Translations under genes and position numbers: made by a program | Assembly: GCF_014698035.1 (NCBI RefSeq) | Contig: NZ_JACJSF010000036.1 | Coordinates: forward strand, 1 to 64,000 | Direction of reading: 5' to 3' | DNA: 64,000 bases | From: Desmonostoc muscorum FACHB-395 | GTDB lineage: Bacteria > Cyanobacteriota > Cyanobacteriia > Cyanobacteriales > Nostocaceae | Shown here: positions 8,718 through 16,719 of the stretch, piece by piece | How the letters are laid out: each line of letters opens with the position of its first letter | Numbering within the stretch: the first letter of the stretch is position 1 | The notes under the pieces: model-generated | What the model saw: only the letters and a program-made list of their open reading frames with translations | What the model was told of the DNA's origin: nothing | Databases searched by the model: none

Positions 8718-9714
8718 AATTTCGCACCTCTTGGTTGTAGCGCGTCAAACTCTCCAGGTTTTTTTGCAAATCCGCAGACGAGGGTTTGAGGGCTAGGGTA
8801 GCTAAATTTAATTCGTCTTGAAATTTCTTGATTTTGTCTCGACAAGTCTCCACATCACCGATAATTGAATTCTCAATTAAATAATCTTCGTCGAAACAAA
8901 TGTTTGTACGATCAAATGGTTTTTGGTTGGGGTTTGCACCATTCTGCAATACTTGAGCCGTATTAGCTTTCATTTTCTGGCTAAATTGGCGGATGAAAGG
9001 CAATGCCTCACTCACTGCTTCATCAAATGTTTTGGCAACATAAAAAAAGCGTGCCAGCACGAAGTTTTCTGCACCACTAGAATTTAAGGCTCGATATTTA
9101 GCAACAGTATCCTTCAATCTGTGTAGGGAGAATGGCGGCCCACCCATCAAGCTGAAGGAATGTTTAGCAGCAAACTCGATACCATCATCGCCGCCAGTGG
9201 CAACATACACTGGTACTTGACTCTGCAATGGTTTTGGGTAAATTGTTAAGCGATCGCATTGATAATACTTGCCATTAAATGATACATCAGTTTCATATAA
9301 CAGCTTGTGAATCAGTGCGATCGCTTCTAGCATTTTGGGACGGGCTTCACTTGGGAGTGTCGCAAAATGTTTATTTTGTTGGGGAAAGGGGCCACCTTTA
9401 GCAACTCCAAATAATAATCGTCCATTGCACAGGTTATCCAGAGTGGCGATATCCTCCGCTACCCGAATCGGGTTATGGAATGGCAGTAACACCGCCGCAG
9501 TACCCAATTGGATAGTTGAAGTCAATCCCGCCAAGTGCGCCATTAACAGCAACATAGACGGGCTGAGATTGGATTCACTAAAATGATGCTCACTCACCCA
9601 GGCTGACTCAAAACCTAAACTTTCTGCCTGTTTTATCAGCGCGACTTGCTCAGAAATGGCACGACGAGCATCTTGGTGATGATTATCGTAATTGCAGAAA
9701 ATTCCAGTTTTCAT
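8707..9714 (-). CDS. LLM-class flavin-dependent monooxygenase
   Basis: The 335-residue protein has the luciferase-like TIM barrel from end to end. An N-terminal strand GIFCNY is followed by SAWVSEHHF, LGTAAVLLPFHNPIRVAED, GRLLFGVAKGG and VPVYVATGGDDG, which are typical of bacterial LLM oxidoreductases that use reduced FMN and O2. Length is normal for the family. The substrate cannot be told from sequence. It is the first gene of a two-gene unit with the overlapping 124-residue protein downstream. The ATG start gives the expected N-terminal beta strand. Confidence 0.92.
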   Translation of the reverse strand: MKTGIFCNYDNHHQDARRAISEQVALIKQAESLGFESAWVSEHHFSESNLSPSMLLLMAHLAGLTSTIQLGTAAVLLPFHNPIRVAEDIATLDNLCNGRLLFGVAKGGPFPQQNKHFATLPSEARPKMLEAIALIHKLLYETDVSFNGKYYQCDRLTIYPKPLQSQVPVYVATGGDDGIEFAAKHSFSLMGGPPFSLHRLKDTVAKYRALNSSGAENFVLARFFYVAKTFDEAVSEALPFIRQFSQKMKANTAQVLQNGANPNQKPFDRTNICFDEDYLIENSIIGDVETCRDKIKKFQDELNLATLALKPSSADLQKNLESLTRYNQEVRNYVF

Positions 9715-9762
9715 TACTTGCTTTGATACTTTGTGCTGGCTATTCTAGTGGTCAATATGTTC

Positions 9763-9816
9763 GTAGTAAGCACTTTAGTGCTTCAATATTTGAGGACTAA
9801 AGTTTTCACTGCAAAC
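9763..9816. repeat. Dispersed palindromic repeat, copy 1
   Basis: GTAGTAAGCACTTTAGTGCT followed by TCAATATTTGAGGACTAAAG matches the element at 51128-51185 almost base for base. This copy has a slightly degraded right end. Confidence 0.7.
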
Positions 9817-9849
9817 ACCTTTACTCCTCTCCATTAATGCGATCAAAAA

Positions 9850-10215
9850 CTAATTTGCAACCCACTGTAACTCCAACCATAGACGTGGGTTATTGTGTTT
9901 GATGTTCGACATCGGGTCGCGCAATAATCGCTTGGCATTCATGCAGACTACTTGGACTAGACCCATATTGTCTGCAACTTCTCTAAGAATTTCTTTGTGG
10001 GCTTGCACACAGGAAATCATTTCGTCAGAGCAATAAATTCCTATATATTGCAACCGTCGAGCAGGTCGTCCCCAAAAACAGGTGATGACTTTCACATAAC
10101 ACCCATCTAGTAATTCCCCAACTTTTGGGTAGTAGTGGTTGAGGACTCTTGTGAATTCTTTGGCTAAGATATCTTCAGCAATCATTGGAACTGATATTTC
10201 TGTAGCGTCCATCAC
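9850..10215 (-). CDS. Hypothetical protein, 121 aa
   Basis: Not recognised. The 121-residue soluble product begins MMDATEISVPMIAEDILAKE and has a central segment (about 40-100) with several Cys residues that are not arranged as a clear metal site. There is no signal peptide or membrane segment. The start is one of two adjacent in-frame ATGs. It appears to be a single gene; the flanking gene downstream starts more than 100 bases away. The sequence has the look of real coding DNA, with regular codon structure and no low-complexity parts, but no function can be given. Confidence 0.65.
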   Translation of the reverse strand: MMDATEISVPMIAEDILAKEFTRVLNHYYPKVGELLDGCYVKVITCFWGRPARRLQYIGIYCSDEMISCVQAHKEILREVADNMGLVQVVCMNAKRLLRDPMSNIKHNNPRLWLELQWVAN

Positions 10216-10296
10216 GCTATTTAATATAACATAATTTTATCAATTAAATATGACAAAATACATTATTAGGCTTAAATAAAATATTAAATATTACAT

Positions 10297-10330
10297 AAAA
10301 AAAGAGGTGTACCTTATTTGGTATCACCTC
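10297..10330 (-). terminator. Rho-independent terminator
   Basis: On the minus strand GAGGTGATACC pairs with GGTACACCTC (one bulge) and is followed by seven T residues. It most likely ends the transcript of the three-gene operon that finishes at 10744, although it is about 410 bases downstream. A short unannotated transcript in between is possible. Confidence 0.7.
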
Positions 10331-10743
10331 CGATTTGCGTAAAGCATCTTTATATTGAATGAAATATCAAAGTATTGATTTGAATACCTAGATCGCGGTT
10401 ATCAATACAAAACCCACCTCTGTGGATTAGTTTTTTAGTCAGCGTGCAAGATTAACCGCGATTTCTCATCAAAAATATGAGTCTGAAACCCCGTGCTTCA
10501 CGCAATGCTTTAAAGTAATGAGTAATGAGTGGATGAAAAATGGGTATTTACTCATTACTCATTACTTATTACTCATTACTCCAGAATCACCGTGCGAACA
10601 CGCCGGGGAGTATGTCAACGACAGGTATACTTGCCAATGATAGATGCTCCCAAATACTCTGATATCAAAAATCATGAATTCAAATAAAATGTATTTAATT
10701 AGCACATTTCAATATTGAATTCTAAATGTTGAATTTTTAATTA
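10331..10743. other. Intergenic with inverted repeat
   Basis: No gene seen. 10514-10580 is an inverted repeat made of AGTAATGAGTAATGAGT and its complement in two to three copies (heptamer AATGAGT), a common intergenic form in these genomes. Confidence 0.5.
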
Positions 10744-11055
10744 TTATCGAGCATTGCGTTCACAAACTAAGACCTCGGCTATGATATCTGGCACATTTAC
10801 AAAATCGGTGAATCCTTCAGAACCACGGATTGGTGATATAAATGTATAGTTTGGATCGCAAGCTCCAGTGTCATATACTTGAATAAACCATCTATCAGGA
10901 AATCCTTCTACACCTAATTCCACAGTGTACCAACTCTCGCCAATCAGACGAGAGTTAAAGATTGTGAACCACTCCCGATTCTCTTCTGAAATGTTCCAAT
11001 CTGCCATGAGCAGTTCTAAAGCAATTTGTCCTGCATCTGTTGAAGTCAACAGCAT
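10744..11055 (-). CDS. Hypothetical protein, 103 aa (operon gene 3)
   Basis: Unrecognised 103-residue soluble protein, acidic and rich in aromatic residues (for example ESWYTVELGVEGFPDRWFI). The ATG is preceded by AAGGAG, which lies inside the last codons of the upstream gene. The intergenic distance is two bases, so the two are translationally coupled. The third member of a small operon with the 93-residue and 140-residue genes. No signal peptide. Confidence 0.75.
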   Translation of the reverse strand: MLLTSTDAGQIALELLMADWNISEENREWFTIFNSRLIGESWYTVELGVEGFPDRWFIQVYDTGACDPNYTFISPIRGSEGFTDFVNVPDIIAEVLVCERNAR

Positions 11056-11057
11056 TC

Positions 11058-11339
11058 TTACTCCTTATTGGCGACTTCAGTACTTTCAACTTCGGTATTG
11101 GGAACTTCTGGGTATAAACCCAATTCTTTAGCTAGCTCACGCGCCACAAAAAATAAAAACTTGGCACCATCTTGATTGCCTTCATGGGCAAACATTGTTG
11201 CTACTTGTAACATTGTTTCTACGAAACCAGAGTCAATTAATTCTGGTTTAGATTCTAAAATTTCTGGTTCTTGACCATTAGGGCATTTGAGCAATTCATC
11301 AATCAGATTAAAATATAGTTGCTGGCGTTGTTCTGACAT
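11058..11339 (-). CDS. Small helical protein like the N-terminal domain of cyanobacterial TPR/CHAT proteins (operon gene 2)
   Basis: 93 residues. The opening MSEQRQQLYFNLIDELLKCP and the following GQEPEIL...LIDSGFVETMLQVA resemble the short alpha-helical domain found at the N-terminus of some large cyanobacterial TPR and CHAT-domain proteins; here it stands alone. The tail (about 80-93) is acidic and probably disordered. I infer a protein-protein adaptor. It is stitched to the 103-residue gene downstream by a two-base gap and follows the 140-residue membrane protein gene after 44 bases. Confidence 0.75.
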   Translation of the reverse strand: MSEQRQQLYFNLIDELLKCPNGQEPEILESKPELIDSGFVETMLQVATMFAHEGNQDGAKFLFFVARELAKELGLYPEVPNTEVESTEVANKE

Positions 11340-11383
11340 GGTGTTTTGTTTTGGTTGATTTTAGTGAGTTAATTGGGAATTGG

Positions 11384-11806
11384 TCACTGTTCGATACTTT
11401 GTTGCCACAGTCTTTCCAACATTTCAACTTGTTCTTTTAAAACAGCCGCACGATGTACAAGATATCTGTCGTAAAAGAGAATTCCTAACCCAACGCAAAT
11501 AGGGGTTAACAAGAAGAACCATTGCAAGATAGCGGCAAATTTATATTGTTCAGCAACAGTCAGCATTTGATTAATCACATTACGGTCAGAGGATTGAATG
11601 CTAGTCTGAGGGGAATGTGTAACCTCTGTCTGGGGAGCCAAGTCGGGAGCATTTTTAGTAGTCTTGTTAACTTCGTAGGCTAAATTCTGGGCTTTTACTA
11701 AATCCAGATGTCGCTCCCAAACAATGCCAAATACTACTAGTTCTGGAGAAAGCACTGCTAAAATAACTACGCAAACTGTAAGAACATTTAAAAGTTTGGC
11801 TTTCAT
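11384..11806 (-). CDS. Small two-span membrane protein (operon gene 1)
   Basis: 140 residues with a hydrophobic segment near the N-terminus (about 7-28) and another at about 92-112. A polar, Thr/Ser/Gln-rich loop joins them, and a charged helical tail (about 113-140, with KEQVEMLERLWQQ) follows the second span. A good ribosome-binding site (GGGAGAGCC before ATG) marks the start. No family recognised. As the first gene of the operon it could anchor the two small soluble proteins encoded after it, but that is inference. Confidence 0.75.
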   Translation of the reverse strand: MKAKLLNVLTVCVVILAVLSPELVVFGIVWERHLDLVKAQNLAYEVNKTTKNAPDLAPQTEVTHSPQTSIQSSDRNVINQMLTVAEQYKFAAILQWFFLLTPICVGLGILFYDRYLVHRAAVLKEQVEMLERLWQQSIEQ

Positions 11807-12800
11807 CTTGGCTCTCCCTTGCTAGGTAGTATGCACCCAGTAAGAAAATATCATTTGCTGTTTATCTGAAACAGTTTTGATATTAAAATATGTGTAAACG
11901 GTAATTTTCCCAATTGTTAGCTGTCAGTTGTTTTTCTAATTATTACTGACTACTAACCACTGAAAAGTTACTAACATTTTTGCAAAACGTAGGATTATTC
12001 AATCAGAAAGAACACGCTTAGATTCTTGAATGTGGTTTCATCTTGCTCTCAAAAGGGAGATTAAGAAGTCCCCCCTAGTTCACTCAGCTTTCGCTCAGGA
12101 ATGTTGGGGGGTAGAGGGGAATCTCTGCGTAAATCCTATACGATTTATATCAGTCGCTCTCCACAAAACAGTTTACCCCAGCCCTGTTAAGATTATTAAA
12201 TTCATTAGAATAGTACTCAAAGGCTGTAATCCTCATCAGGTAAGTATTATAAAAAAATATTGGGGTATGGGTGCTAGTGTTTTTGAGATGGGGTGCTAGT
12301 GTTTTTGAAGTGGGGTTCTGGTGTTTTTGTACTCAATCTAAAAGCAATGTAGGCAAAGCTTTAGAACTGTTTTTAATGCAAGTTTTAGTAGACAAAATCT
12401 GTACTCAAAAGTAAATATCGATGTCTTTTGATAAAGATAAACTAATAAATTCAGAAAATCCATTAAATGTTTTGAAATTCAGTTATATTTCCCTAACAAA
12501 TAAAGAATGATGATAAAAATTATTCATATATACAGAAATATAAAAATTTATCTTAGCCCAAGAGACAATAGTCAGCAATTCTAAATGGTAAAATAAAAGA
12601 ATGGCAAGCTAGACATCTGCTGAAGTGAGAATCAATGAGAGCATCTGATAAAAGTTCTGCCTAAGCTTTCAGATTTTGTGGTTTAGTTAGAATAGATAGT
12701 ATATGCACTCATTGGCACTAAACTGCAAATTAAATACACAAAAGCTTATTGTTATAAGTAAATACTCTGTACTAAGATTTAGAATTTTAGGAGTTAAATA
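11807..12800. other. Long intergenic region upstream of cysK
   Basis: Nearly 1 kb, AT-rich, between divergent transcripts (the membrane-protein operon and cysK). The only structure noted is the three-copy tandem repeat at 12268-12332. An 89-codon ORF at 12030-12299 has no coding character. The promoters of both flanking genes should lie here. AGGAG stands in front of the cysK start. Confidence 0.6.
12268..12332. repeat. Three tandem copies of a 21-22 base unit
   Basis: Units at 12268-12288, 12289-12310 and 12311-12332 share the core TGGGGTGCTAGTGTTTTTGA; the third is diverged. No ORF uses it convincingly. Confidence 0.8.
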
Positions 12801-13760
12801 ATGCGAATTGCTCAAGATATAACAGAACTGATTGGACGAACTCCTTTAGTTCAACTGAACAAGATTCCTCAAGCTGAGGGAGTAGTAGCAAGGATAGTTG
12901 TCAAATTAGAAGGCATGAACCCAGCAGCCTCGGTGAAAGACCGCATTGGGTTAAGTATGGTACTTTCAGCAGAAGCGGCTGGCTCAATTCAGCCTGGAAA
13001 GACTATTTTAGTTGAGCCTACTTCAGGTAATACAGGAATTGCTCTAGCAATGGTAGCAGCAGCACGTGGCTACCGTTTAATTTTGACAATGCCAGAGACG
13101 ATGAGCCAAGAACGGCGCGCTATGTTGAGAGCTTATGGCGCGTCTTTAGAGTTGACACCAGGCGCGGAAGGAATGCGGGGAGCTATTCGTAAAGCCGAAG
13201 AGATTGTGGCTAATACTCCTGATGCTTTTATGCTGCAACAGTTCCGCAACCCTGCTAATCCTAAAATTCACCAGGAAACTACCGCCGAAGAAATTTGGAC
13301 AGATACAGACGGAGAAGTAGATATTGTCATTGCTGGGGTAGGTACTGGTGGGACGATTACCGGGATTGCAGAGGTAATTAAAAGTCGTAAGAAGACTTTT
13401 AAGGCGATCGCAGTTGAACCCAGCAACAGCCCCGTCCTCTCCGGTGGTGAAGCCGGGCCACACAGGATTCAAGGGATTGGGGCTGGATTTATCCCCGATG
13501 TTCTCCGCCTAGAATTGGTTGATGAAGTAATTAGAGTCAGCGATGAACAAGCGATCGCTTACGGGCGACGTTTGGCAAAAGAAGAAGGCTTATTATCTGG
13601 GATATCCTCTGGTGCAGCTTTGTGTGCTGCTATTCAAGTAGGTAAACGTCCAGAAAATGCCGGACGTTTAATTGTGATGATTCAGCCTTCCTTCGGCGAA
13701 CGTTATCTCAGCACCCCCATGTTTCAAGACTTGTCATTAGAAACTGCTGGCGTGCGTTAA
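12801..13760 (+). CDS. cysK: Cysteine synthase A (O-acetylserine sulfhydrylase)
   Basis: 319 residues, full length for CysK. The PLP-binding lysine is Lys46 in NPAASVKDR, the substrate loop TSGNTG spans 74-79, and GVGTGGTITG is the phosphate-binding loop for PLP. It makes cysteine from O-acetylserine and sulfide in the cytosol. A clear TAGGAG ribosome-binding site lies seven bases before the ATG. The genes downstream are convergent: an ArsC-like nitrogenase-associated protein and a cysteine-dioxygenase-like cupin. This suggests a cysteine-supply role tied to iron-sulfur demand. CysM-like specificity cannot be excluded. Confidence 0.95.
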   Translation: MRIAQDITELIGRTPLVQLNKIPQAEGVVARIVVKLEGMNPAASVKDRIGLSMVLSAEAAGSIQPGKTILVEPTSGNTGIALAMVAAARGYRLILTMPETMSQERRAMLRAYGASLELTPGAEGMRGAIRKAEEIVANTPDAFMLQQFRNPANPKIHQETTAEEIWTDTDGEVDIVIAGVGTGGTITGIAEVIKSRKKTFKAIAVEPSNSPVLSGGEAGPHRIQGIGAGFIPDVLRLELVDEVIRVSDEQAIAYGRRLAKEEGLLSGISSGAALCAAIQVGKRPENAGRLIVMIQPSFGERYLSTPMFQDLSLETAGVR

Positions 13761-13763
13761 AGA

Positions 13764-13915
13764 GAGTGGGGAGTGTGGGGAGTGGGGGAAGTGGGGGAAG
13801 TGTGGGGAGTGGGGGGAGAAATTGAATAACTGCATATCAACAAATGCTGCATTGCCTCCCACACTTCCCACACCTCCCACACCTCCCACACTTCCCACAC
13901 CTCCCACACCCTGCC
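13764..13915. repeat. Long inverted repeat of GTGGGGAGT / CTCCCACAC units
   Basis: The left half (13764-13816) is built of GTGGGGAGTGTGGGGAGTG-like units and the right half (13856-13914) of CTCCCACACTTCCCACACC-like units, which can fold into a very stable hairpin. It lies between the convergent cysK and nitrogenase-associated genes. Confidence 0.75.
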
Positions 13916-13963
13916 AGCAAGGAGGTTTCAGCTTTTCAAGCGTGCCATTCGGGTATAACCCTT

Positions 13964-13992
13964 GTAGAGACGTAGCATTGCTACGTCTCTAC
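13964..13992. terminator. Perfect hairpin between convergent genes
   Basis: GTAGAGACGTAGC, loop ATT, GCTACGTCTCTAC: a 13-bp perfect stem eight bases before the stop codon of the nitrogenase-associated gene on the other strand. It probably works as a bidirectional terminator. A weaker relative sits at 15901-15927. Confidence 0.6.
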
Positions 13993-14000
13993 TCTTATGT

Positions 14001-14471
14001 CTAATGTTTACAGTTGCCTTGCTTTTGGTGTTGATGGCTATGATCTTTACCGTGGGAACAGTTTTGCAAATCTTGCTTCAAAAGCTTGTCGCTGATTTCT
14101 TGCAAGGATTCATCCACAGCTTGTAACCCAATCCAAGTATCAATCTTTTGGACATCAAATCCTACTTCGCGGCGATCGCCTACTTCTAACAAAGGACGGC
14201 GAATTAGCAGTGGTTCTTTCAGCATCAGCGCCAAAGCGGTTTGTTCATCCACTTTTTCAGGAACCACCTCACCAGATTTTACCTTGGGGGCGGAAAGATT
14301 AAACCATTCGACTACGGGGCGATCGCCAAAAAATGAACGCAACCGTTCAGCTGTCCAAGGTTCTTTTAGCAGGTTCTGTGGTATCACCTCATGACCAGCA
14401 GCTGTTAGCAAAACTTTTTGCTTAACACCACCTTTACAGCCTGGTTTGCTATAGAAAATTACCTTTGCCAT
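14001..14471 (-). CDS. ArsC/Spx-fold nitrogenase-associated protein
   Basis: 156 residues. The N-terminus AKVIFYSKPGCKGGVKQK has the thioredoxin-like ArsC/Spx fold with a single Cys12. The following NLLKEPWTAERLRSFFGDRP matches proteins annotated as nitrogenase-associated (NifO-like) in cyanobacteria and other diazotrophs. The last 20 residues are His-rich (SHGKDHSHQHQKQGNCKH), suggesting metal binding. A strong AGGAG precedes the ATG. It is followed upstream in the same direction by a cupin gene. The molecular role in nitrogen fixation is not settled; the family link is by recognition of the pattern only. Confidence 0.82.
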   Translation of the reverse strand: MAKVIFYSKPGCKGGVKQKVLLTAAGHEVIPQNLLKEPWTAERLRSFFGDRPVVEWFNLSAPKVKSGEVVPEKVDEQTALALMLKEPLLIRRPLLEVGDRREVGFDVQKIDTWIGLQAVDESLQEISDKLLKQDLQNCSHGKDHSHQHQKQGNCKH

Positions 14472-14527
14472 GCAACTATCTCCTAATTACTCTTTAGCGC
14501 TAAAGCGCCAACTACGAATCGATGAAA

Positions 14528-15139
14528 TTAAAAATTCCTAGCTTTATGGCTAACTAAGTCAAACTCAAACCTCTCATTCGGATCAGTTTCGCCATAAATA
14601 TTAAAAGTCACAGTTGGTTCATCACCCACTGCTTCTACACTGTGAATTGCATCGGGAGTAAAGCTAATAATGTCTCCTGGGAAAAGAGTTACCTCTCCCG
14701 TTGCTTCAATCTTTTCCTGAAATTCTGGGCTATTGGTGCGTCGCCAAAAAGTATTTTTCTCCTGGCCTTTTAGCACCGCTACGATTCCCCACGTTCCATG
14801 ATTATGAATGTTTGAACGGGTTCCCGGTGCAAATGTTACTGTTTGCACAGTCAACGGAAAACCCAATTCATCATATAGGAGTAAAACAGAGTTTCCCGTT
14901 TTTGGTGAAGGCTCTAAATGTTGACTTTGTACCCAGTAGGAATTTACAATCAAGCGCCTTACAAGCATCCGAATTTCTGGCAGACAATTGGTTTCATTGT
15001 CACTGCCATTGAGAACATCTTCCACCTCAGTTAAAAACCGATAAAGGCGGTAATTTTCTCTCAATAAATCCCAGGATCTTACAGATTTACAGGCTTGATG
15101 CTGACCGTCCCCTGTTAGCAGCCAATCCCTACCTTTCAT
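14528..15139 (-). CDS. Cysteine-dioxygenase-like cupin
   Basis: 203 residues. The C-terminal two thirds form a cupin with the metal-binding motif NIHNHGTWGIVAVLKGQE, a downstream His in FTPDAIHSVEA and a final strand TVTFNIYGETD. This pattern fits bacterial cysteine dioxygenase-type (type I) proteins, which oxidise cysteine to cysteine sulfinate with non-heme iron and O2. The N-terminal helical part (about 1-70) is typical too. Its position next to the nitrogenase-associated gene and convergent to cysK hints at control of cysteine pools, but the substrate is inferred. Confidence 0.82.
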   Translation of the reverse strand: MKGRDWLLTGDGQHQACKSVRSWDLLRENYRLYRFLTEVEDVLNGSDNETNCLPEIRMLVRRLIVNSYWVQSQHLEPSPKTGNSVLLLYDELGFPLTVQTVTFAPGTRSNIHNHGTWGIVAVLKGQEKNTFWRRTNSPEFQEKIEATGEVTLFPGDIISFTPDAIHSVEAVGDEPTVTFNIYGETDPNERFEFDLVSHKARNF

Positions 15140-15144
15140 AACTT

Positions 15145-15306
15145 TTAAATTGATAGCTGAGAAGATTGGATCACAATGATCGGTGAGACATTAGGAATGT
15201 TACCTACAGGAAGCTTAGTAGGTATGTTAATAGGAGGGATGATAGAGTTACTATCAGTACTTGCTCCTAATAGAGAATAGGATCTAGTAGATAACCAATT
15301 GTTCAT
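15145..15306 (-). CDS. Possible small gene, 53 aa
   Basis: An ATG at 15304-15306, preceded by AAGGTG at suitable spacing, opens 53 codons ending five bases before the cupin start. It fits exactly into the gap between the helical-repeat gene and the cupin, in the same direction. The product is rich in Ser, Ile, Pro and Asn (for example SIIPPINIPTKLPVGNIP) and has no signal peptide or Cys. I do not recognise it. Chance ORFs of this size are common, so confidence is limited. Confidence 0.4.
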   Translation of the reverse strand: MNNWLSTRSYSLLGASTDSNSIIPPINIPTKLPVGNIPNVSPIIVIQSSQLSI

Positions 15307-15338
15307 GATTTTCACCTTGACTTTTCATTGCTGACTAA

Positions 15339-15824
15339 TTAATCGTCTTCTTCTGGTGGACGTGTCAAAATATCCAGCAGAATTCCAGAACCAAAATCAT
15401 TCTTTTCGTCTATCTGTTTGACTCTGGTGCTGATCTCTTTTGCTTGCTCAATTTCTCCTAACTTTGCTAGCACTAATCCAGAAGCAGCATAAGCATTTAA
15501 GTACAATCGAATTTGTGGATCTTCTTTGCGATTGACTAATATAGGCTGAAGTTGCTCCCAGTCATCAGGAAATTTCTCTAGTTCTTTAATTTTATCTAAT
15601 AATTTGACTGTTGTTTGTAATGCAAGAGAATAATTATTTTTATAATAGAAAAATCTATATGCTGCTACTAAGACATCTGTATTTTCACCAGTCTGTGCTA
15701 AAGCTTGTTGAATATATTTTTCGGATTCGGATGTATTCTCCCAGTTTTGTGCAGCTAAAATTAATAGGTTTTTGATGTCTTCTGGAACTTGGAACCAGGA
15801 GAATTTGTTTGTATCGACTTGCAT
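15339..15824 (-). CDS. TPR-like helical repeat protein near nif/cox genes
   Basis: 161 residues from the ATG at 15824, which has a good AGGAG seven bases upstream; an in-frame ATG at 15890 has no such site. The product is all-helical with TPR-like pairs (SEKYIQQALAQTGENTDVLVAAYRFFYY...YSLALQTTVKLLDK and ...AASGLVLAKLGEIEQAKE), ending in the acidic tail RPPEEDD. It has no membrane segment. Function unknown; probably a scaffold. Its place between coxC and the cupin/nitrogenase-associated genes suggests co-expression with nitrogen fixation. Confidence 0.78.
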   Translation of the reverse strand: MQVDTNKFSWFQVPEDIKNLLILAAQNWENTSESEKYIQQALAQTGENTDVLVAAYRFFYYKNNYSLALQTTVKLLDKIKELEKFPDDWEQLQPILVNRKEDPQIRLYLNAYAASGLVLAKLGEIEQAKEISTRVKQIDEKNDFGSGILLDILTRPPEEDD

Positions 15825-15900
15825 AATTAACTCCTGAATAGAGATAAGAAAAATCAGGGATATGAGGCAAGAGACACGATAAATCGCCATATTGATTATT

Positions 15901-15927
15901 GTAGAGACGGCGATTTATCGCGTCTTT
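15901..15927 (-). terminator. Hairpin after coxC
   Basis: AGACGGCGAT and ATCGCGTCT pair around a two-base loop, 20 bases beyond the coxC stop codon. Probably the end of the coxBAC transcript or a palindromic repeat used as such. Confidence 0.45.
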
Positions 15928-15946
15928 GCTTTGCCCAACGCCCAAG

Positions 15947-16543
15947 TTAAAACAAAGTGAGAACGTACACCAAGGTGAATAATACAATCCAAATAATGTC
16001 TACGAAGTGCCAGTAAATTTCTGTCATTTCGATGAAAGTATGATTGGTTGCAGAATATTCACCAGGGAGACGCGATCGCCACAATGCACGTAATATCAAT
16101 AACAGTCCCACAAAAACGTGCAACCCGTGGAACCCTGTCATGATATAAAAGCAGTTGGCGAAGACGTTGGTGGTCAGTCCGTATCCCAATGTTGAGTACT
16201 CATAAACCTGACCAGCCAAGAAAATTGCACCCATGATTGCAGTAATTGCGTACCATAGTTGCATTCCCTTGACGTTATTCTTTTTAATCGCCGTATCACC
16301 AAAGTGAATAACGAAACTACTAGACACCAGAATAATGGTGTTAATCGTCGGTACGAGTAGTTCTACTTCACTCCCTTCTGGAGGCCAAACTGGTGTAATA
16401 CCTCTAAAAAACAAGAAAGTGGCAAAAAATCCCCCAAACATCAGGGATTCAGAAGCGAGGAACGTCAACAGCCCCCAAACTCTTAAATCTGGATGTTCTT
16501 CGTGTCCTGCACTGTGATCTTCGCTTGTCGTAGCTATAGTCAT
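15947..16543 (-). CDS. coxC: Cytochrome c oxidase subunit III
   Basis: 198 residues with five membrane spans, the short form typical of bacteria and cyanobacteria. Hallmarks are VWGLLTFLASESLMFGGFF, the central GFHGLHVFVGLLLI and the C-terminal EIYWHFVDIIWIVLF. It is the third gene of a coxB-coxA-coxC set read on the minus strand, separated from coxA by 176 bases that include an inverted repeat. It belongs to the aa3-type terminal oxidase that reduces O2 to water. The neighbouring cnfR and fdxB suggest it is the heterocyst-type oxidase set (cox2 in Anabaena). Confidence 0.95.
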   Translation of the reverse strand: MTIATTSEDHSAGHEEHPDLRVWGLLTFLASESLMFGGFFATFLFFRGITPVWPPEGSEVELLVPTINTIILVSSSFVIHFGDTAIKKNNVKGMQLWYAITAIMGAIFLAGQVYEYSTLGYGLTTNVFANCFYIMTGFHGLHVFVGLLLILRALWRSRLPGEYSATNHTFIEMTEIYWHFVDIIWIVLFTLVYVLTLF

Positions 16544-16596
16544 AGATTTTTTGACGATATTATGCGCTGCGTCTGTTGTAGAAGCGATCTTTAATC

Positions 16597-16681
16597 TCTT
16601 TACTCTGTGTTCTCTGTGCCTCTGTGGTTTAAAAGTAATTTATTTAACCGCAGAGGCGCAGAGAGCGCTGAGAGAAAAAAG
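16597..16681. repeat. Inverted repeat between coxA and coxC
   Basis: TCTCTGTGCCTCTGTGGTTT on the left faces AACCGCAGAGGCGCAGAGA on the right. The same family appears at 23525-23645 and, strikingly, inside the ROK kinase gene at 27023-27050. Confidence 0.7.
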
Positions 16682-16719
16682 AGATTTTACTAGTCACCTT
16701 GAAAAGGCTACTCTACTAA

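Noticed and set aside
12030..12299. 89-codon plus-strand ORF upstream of cysK
   Set aside because: No coding composition, no ribosome-binding site, and it ends in the tandem repeat.
12766..12785. NtcA-like box GTA...TAC before cysK
   Set aside because: The spacing is nine bases instead of eight.
15176..15280. 34-codon plus-strand ORF (MIGETLGMLPTGSLVG...) between cupin and TPR-like genes
   Set aside because: It is antisense to the better-placed minus-strand ORF and has only a weak ribosome-binding site; one of the two is a shadow of the other.
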